A DNA stretch of 7,366 nt from Bacillota bacterium (lineage in GTDB: Bacteria; Bacillota; Clostridia; Christensenellales; Aristaeellaceae), in assembly GCA_023458835.1 (NCBI GenBank), contig JAEWWY010000132.1:1-7366 (forward strand), read 5' to 3'. Positions 4,756 through 7,366 of this stretch are shown piece by piece. A program made the position numbers and the translations under genes. The notes under the pieces were generated by a model. That model made no database searches, had not been told where the DNA came from, and saw nothing but the letters and a program-made list of their open reading frames with translations. Position 1 is the stretch's first letter, and each line of letters starts with the position of its first letter.

Positions 4756-5769
4756 ATGATCATCGTATTGAAAAAGGGCACCCCCCAGCAGGAGATTCAA
4801 AGGCTTTCCGAAAACATTGTGGAGCAGGGCGTGTCGGTCAGCCCTGTGTACGGCACGGACCTGACCATTCTGGGCCTGGTGGGCGACACCAGCAAGATTG
4901 ACGTTTCCCGCCTGGAAGCCAACCCTTGCGTGGACAGGATTATGCGGGTACTGGAACCGTTCAAAAAGGCTAACCGCATGTTCCATCCGGGGAATACGGA
5001 GCTTTCCGTATGCGGCCATGTGATCGGCGGGGAGAAGCTGATGGTCATTGCCGGTCCCTGCTCCGTGGAATCGGGGGAGCAGATCACGCGGATCGCGGAA
5101 TCGGTAAAAGCTTCCGGCGCCCATTTCCTGCGCGGCGGCGCGTTCAAGCCACGCACGTCCCCCTATGCCTTCCAGGGGCTGCGGTATGACGGATTGCATC
5201 TGCTTCACGAAGCCAGGGAGGCGACGGGCCTGCCCATCGTGTCGGAAATCATGTCGCCCCAGGATATTGAGGTGTTTGAGGAAATGGTGGATGTGATCCA
5301 GGTGGGCGCGCGCAACATGCAGAACTTTGACCTGCTGCGTCAGCTTGGCAAATCAAAAAAGCCCATTCTATTAAAGCGCGGCCTTTCCTCCACCATTGAG
5401 GAATGGCTCATGTCCGCCGAGTATATCCTGGCGGGAGGCAACGAGCAGGTGATTTTGTGCGAGCGGGGCATCCGCACCTTTGAAACCTACACCCGCAACA
5501 CCATCGATTTGAGCGCCATTCCGGCGGTGAAAAAGCTGAGCCATCTGCCGGTGATCGTTGACCCCAGCCATGCGGCCGGAAAGTGGTGGATGGTATCCCC
5601 CCTGGCCAGGGCGGCGGTGGCCGTGGGCGCCGACGGGCTGATGATCGAGGTGCACAACGATCCCGTACACGCGCTCTCTGACGGGCAGCAGTCCATCACC
5701 CCGGAGGGCTTTGACGCCATCATGAAGGACCTGAGGCCCATTGCCGCCGCCGTGGGGCGAGCCATATAA
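4756..5769 (+). CDS. aroF: 3-deoxy-7-phosphoheptulonate (DAHP) synthase, type I-beta, with regulatory domain
   Basis: This enzyme condenses phosphoenolpyruvate with erythrose 4-phosphate, the first committed step of the shikimate pathway. The 337-residue length and layout match the Thermotoga maritima type: an N-terminal ferredoxin-like domain (about 1-70, MIIVLKKGTP to VLEPFKKA), which in that enzyme carries tyrosine and phenylalanine feedback inhibition, then a TIM barrel. Seen in the barrel are AGPCSVE (99-105), RGGAFKPRTSPYAFQGL (126-142), LLKRG (205-209) and DPSHAAGK (269-276). The four metal ligands known from the Thermotoga enzyme are all present: Cys102, His272, Glu298 and Asp309. The start follows AAAGGAGG (4741-4748) by 7 bases. 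It is the first structural gene of the operon and lies directly behind the attenuator, so expression and activity may both respond to Phe/Tyr. Confidence 0.96.
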   Translation: MIIVLKKGTPQQEIQRLSENIVEQGVSVSPVYGTDLTILGLVGDTSKIDVSRLEANPCVDRIMRVLEPFKKANRMFHPGNTELSVCGHVIGGEKLMVIAGPCSVESGEQITRIAESVKASGAHFLRGGAFKPRTSPYAFQGLRYDGLHLLHEAREATGLPIVSEIMSPQDIEVFEEMVDVIQVGARNMQNFDLLRQLGKSKKPILLKRGLSSTIEEWLMSAEYILAGGNEQVILCERGIRTFETYTRNTIDLSAIPAVKKLSHLPVIVDPSHAAGKWWMVSPLARAAVAVGADGLMIEVHNDPVHALSDGQQSITPEGFDAIMKDLRPIAAAVGRAI

Positions 5770-5781
5770 AGGGAGGCTGTC

Positions 5782-6852
5782 ATGATACAGCGTGTGGAAC
5801 TCGGGGAAAAGAGCTATGATATCCTCCTGGAAAGAGGCGTGCTGAAAAGGGCGGGGCATGAGCTGAAAAAGCGCCTGCCCGTAAGAAAATGGATGGTCGT
5901 CACCGATGAGAACGTGAACGCCCTGCACGGGGACGGCCTTGCCCTATCGCTGGAGGAAGCGGGCCAGCCGGCCGCCCGGCTGGTGCTGCCTGCGGGGGAA
6001 GCTACCAAATCGCTTTCCATGCTGGAAAAAACGTATCACGCGCTGTGCGACGCAGGCATCAGCCGGGGCGACGGCATCCTGGCGCTGGGGGGCGGCGTGA
6101 TCGGCGACCTTTCCGGCTTTGCCGCCGCCACCTATTTGCGGGGCATCCCCTATGTGCAGGCCCCCACCTCGCTTCTCTCCCAGGTGGACAGCGCCGTGGG
6201 CGGCAAGGTGGCCGTGGACCTTCCGGAGGGCAAAAACCTGGTAGGCAGCTTTTACCAGCCCCGGCTGGTGCTGCTGGACCCGGATACGCTGGATACGCTG
6301 CCGGACCGTTTCTTCGCCGACGGCCTGGGAGAGGTGATCAAGTACGGCTGCATCCGGGATGCGGCGCTATTTTATCTGCTGGCCGGCCATCCCGGAAGAA
6401 AGGCGCTGAACCCCCATATGGAGGATATCATCGCCAGGTGCGTCGCCATCAAGGCGGATATCGTGGCCCGGGATGAGCACGATACCGGAGAAAGGATGCT
6501 GCTCAACTTCGGCCATACCCTGGGCCACGCCATCGAAGCGCTGCAAGGGTATGCGGGCCTGAGCCACGGGGAGGCGGTAGCGGTGGGGATGCACCTTATC
6601 TGCCGCCTGGCCGAGGAAAAAGGCCTGACGGAAAAGGGGACGGCGGACGCCGTGCAAGCCTGCCTGCAGGCCCATCAACTGCCCGCCCATGTGCGCCTTG
6701 ACCGGCCTGAACAACTGCTTGCCGCCTTGGGCCGGGATAAAAAGAATATCGGCAAGGCGCTTTTCGTGGTGCTGCTCAAGCGCATCGGCGAATCAATGCT
6801 GCATCAAACTACGCCGGACTTTTTTTCAGGGGTGGAAAAATGGCTGACGTGA
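5782..6852 (+). CDS. aroB: 3-dehydroquinate synthase
   Basis: AroB converts DAHP to 3-dehydroquinate, the second step of the shikimate pathway, using NAD and a divalent metal. The 356 residues are a normal length. The NAD-binding glycine-rich signature GGGVIGDLSGFAAATYLRG is at 103-121, followed by PTSLLSQVDSAVGGKVAVD (128-146) and KNLVGSFYQP (151-160). The metal ligands can be identified as Glu184 (DGLGEVIKYG), His245 (LNFGHTLGHAIE) and His262 (LSHGEAVAVGM), with the second His of the GHTLGH motif at 249. The ATG at 5782 follows GGGAGG (5770-5775) by 6 bases. Only 12 bases separate it from the aroF stop, and its last 13 bases overlap aroA, so the three genes should be cotranscribed and aroB-aroA translation is probably coupled. 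Confidence 0.96.
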   Translation: MIQRVELGEKSYDILLERGVLKRAGHELKKRLPVRKWMVVTDENVNALHGDGLALSLEEAGQPAARLVLPAGEATKSLSMLEKTYHALCDAGISRGDGILALGGGVIGDLSGFAAATYLRGIPYVQAPTSLLSQVDSAVGGKVAVDLPEGKNLVGSFYQPRLVLLDPDTLDTLPDRFFADGLGEVIKYGCIRDAALFYLLAGHPGRKALNPHMEDIIARCVAIKADIVARDEHDTGERMLLNFGHTLGHAIEALQGYAGLSHGEAVAVGMHLICRLAEEKGLTEKGTADAVQACLQAHQLPAHVRLDRPEQLLAALGRDKKNIGKALFVVLLKRIGESMLHQTTPDFFSGVEKWLT

Positions 6853-7366
6853 CGCTGCATCCATGCCGGCTGCATGGCACCCTGGCGGTGCCGCCTTCCA
6901 AATCCATCGCCCACCGGGCCATCATCTGCGCCGCGCTGGCGGAGGGGGAGAGCCGGGTCTCCCCTGTGGACGATTCCCAGGATATGCGAGCCACGCTGCA
7001 ATGCATGGCCGCGCTGGGGGCGTGCTCCGCGCGGGAGGGAAGGCTTTTGCGGATCAGGGGCCAAGGCCGCGGGCCGGGGGAAATGCCCGCGCTTGACTGC
7101 CTGGAATCCGGCTCCACCCTCCGCTTTTTGATGCCCCTGGCGCTTGTTCTGGCGGGAGGCGGAAGGTTTTTCACCAGCGGCCGCCTGGGGGAGCGCCCCC
7201 TGGGCCCCTATGAAGCGCTGTTTGCCCGGCAGGGCGTGGCTTTTGACAGGACGGAAAACGGTTTTCAGGTGCGGGGCCGCCTTGCGCCCGGGCGCTTCGA
7301 GCTGCCGGGGGATGTCTCCTCCCAGTTCATTACAGGGCTTCTGCTGGCGCTGCCGCTGCTTGACGG
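6840..7366 (+). CDS. aroA: EPSP synthase (3-phosphoshikimate 1-carboxyvinyltransferase), N-terminal part
   Basis: The frame is open to the window end, giving the first 175 residues of an enzyme usually about 420-430 long. AroA transfers the enolpyruvyl group of PEP to shikimate 3-phosphate, the sixth shikimate step. Substrate-binding motifs are PPSKSIAHR (18-26: Lys21, Ser22, Arg26), LESGSTLRFLMP (88-99: Gly91, Arg95), RLGERPLGP (115-123) and DVSSQFITGLLLALP (158-172: Ser160, Ser161, Gln162). The second motif has the ESGSTLRF form rather than NAGTAMRP of the E. coli class, so the residue after the arginine is Phe instead of Pro. The ATG at 6840 lies inside aroB in another frame, with GGGGTGG (6829-6835) as the ribosome binding site. 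Intermediate genes (aroD, aroE, aroK) are not between aroB and aroA and must lie further on or elsewhere. Confidence 0.93.
   Translation, partial: MADVTLHPCRLHGTLAVPPSKSIAHRAIICAALAEGESRVSPVDDSQDMRATLQCMAALGACSAREGRLLRIRGQGRGPGEMPALDCLESGSTLRFLMPLALVLAGGGRFFTSGRLGERPLGPYEALFARQGVAFDRTENGFQVRGRLAPGRFELPGDVSSQFITGLLLALPLLD

Noticed and set aside
4455..4901. A 148-codon frame on the plus strand starting between the secreted protein and aroF.
   Set aside because: It runs through the promoter, the leader ORF, the terminator and the start of aroF in another frame. The start lacks a good ribosome binding site and the sequence is a shadow.

Overview
The window is GC-rich bacterial DNA that looks like a member of the Bacillota, most likely a high-GC clostridial lineage. 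The evidence is a Gram-positive type LexA box (GAAC-N4-GTTC) in front of a Y-family polymerase, a type I-beta DAHP synthase, a two-part P-loop ATPase family seen mainly in Firmicutes, strong AGGAGG ribosome binding sites, and sigma-A type promoters. This placement is an inference from gene content; there is no rRNA gene in the window.

Layout, left to right. Bases 1-323 hold no convincing gene. They contain an outward-facing promoter on the minus strand (70-98) and a cluster of palindromes with inverted ends (203-351) that looks like a REP/MITE-type repeat and runs into the 3' end of the next gene. At 324-1388 on the minus strand is a PRK06851-like ATPase with one intact and one decayed P-loop half. 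Transcribed divergently from it is a YaiI/YqxD (UPF0178) PIN-like protein (1441-1893). DinB, DNA polymerase IV, follows (1998-3206) behind its own extended -10 promoter with a LexA box over the expected transcription start, so it should be SOS-induced. A hairpin with a T-tract closes the dinB unit. A secreted protein of unknown function made of two copies of one domain (3345-4442) stands alone.

The right-hand part is the start of a shikimate operon: aroF (type I-beta DAHP synthase), aroB (3-dehydroquinate synthase) and aroA (EPSP synthase, cut by the window end). They are tightly packed, with a 12-base gap and then a 13-base overlap. In front of aroF is the most interesting part of the window: a perfect consensus promoter (TTGACA-N17-TATAAT), a 37-codon leader ORF with its own ribosome binding site in which 8 residues are Phe or Tyr, a strong hairpin over the Tyr-Arg-Phe-Gly-Tyr codons, and an intrinsic terminator just before aroF that is mutually exclusive with an upstream 12-bp pairing. 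This reads as translation-dependent attenuation by aromatic amino acid supply, rather than the T-box control common in Firmicutes. It would complement feedback control of the enzyme through the N-terminal regulatory domain of AroF.
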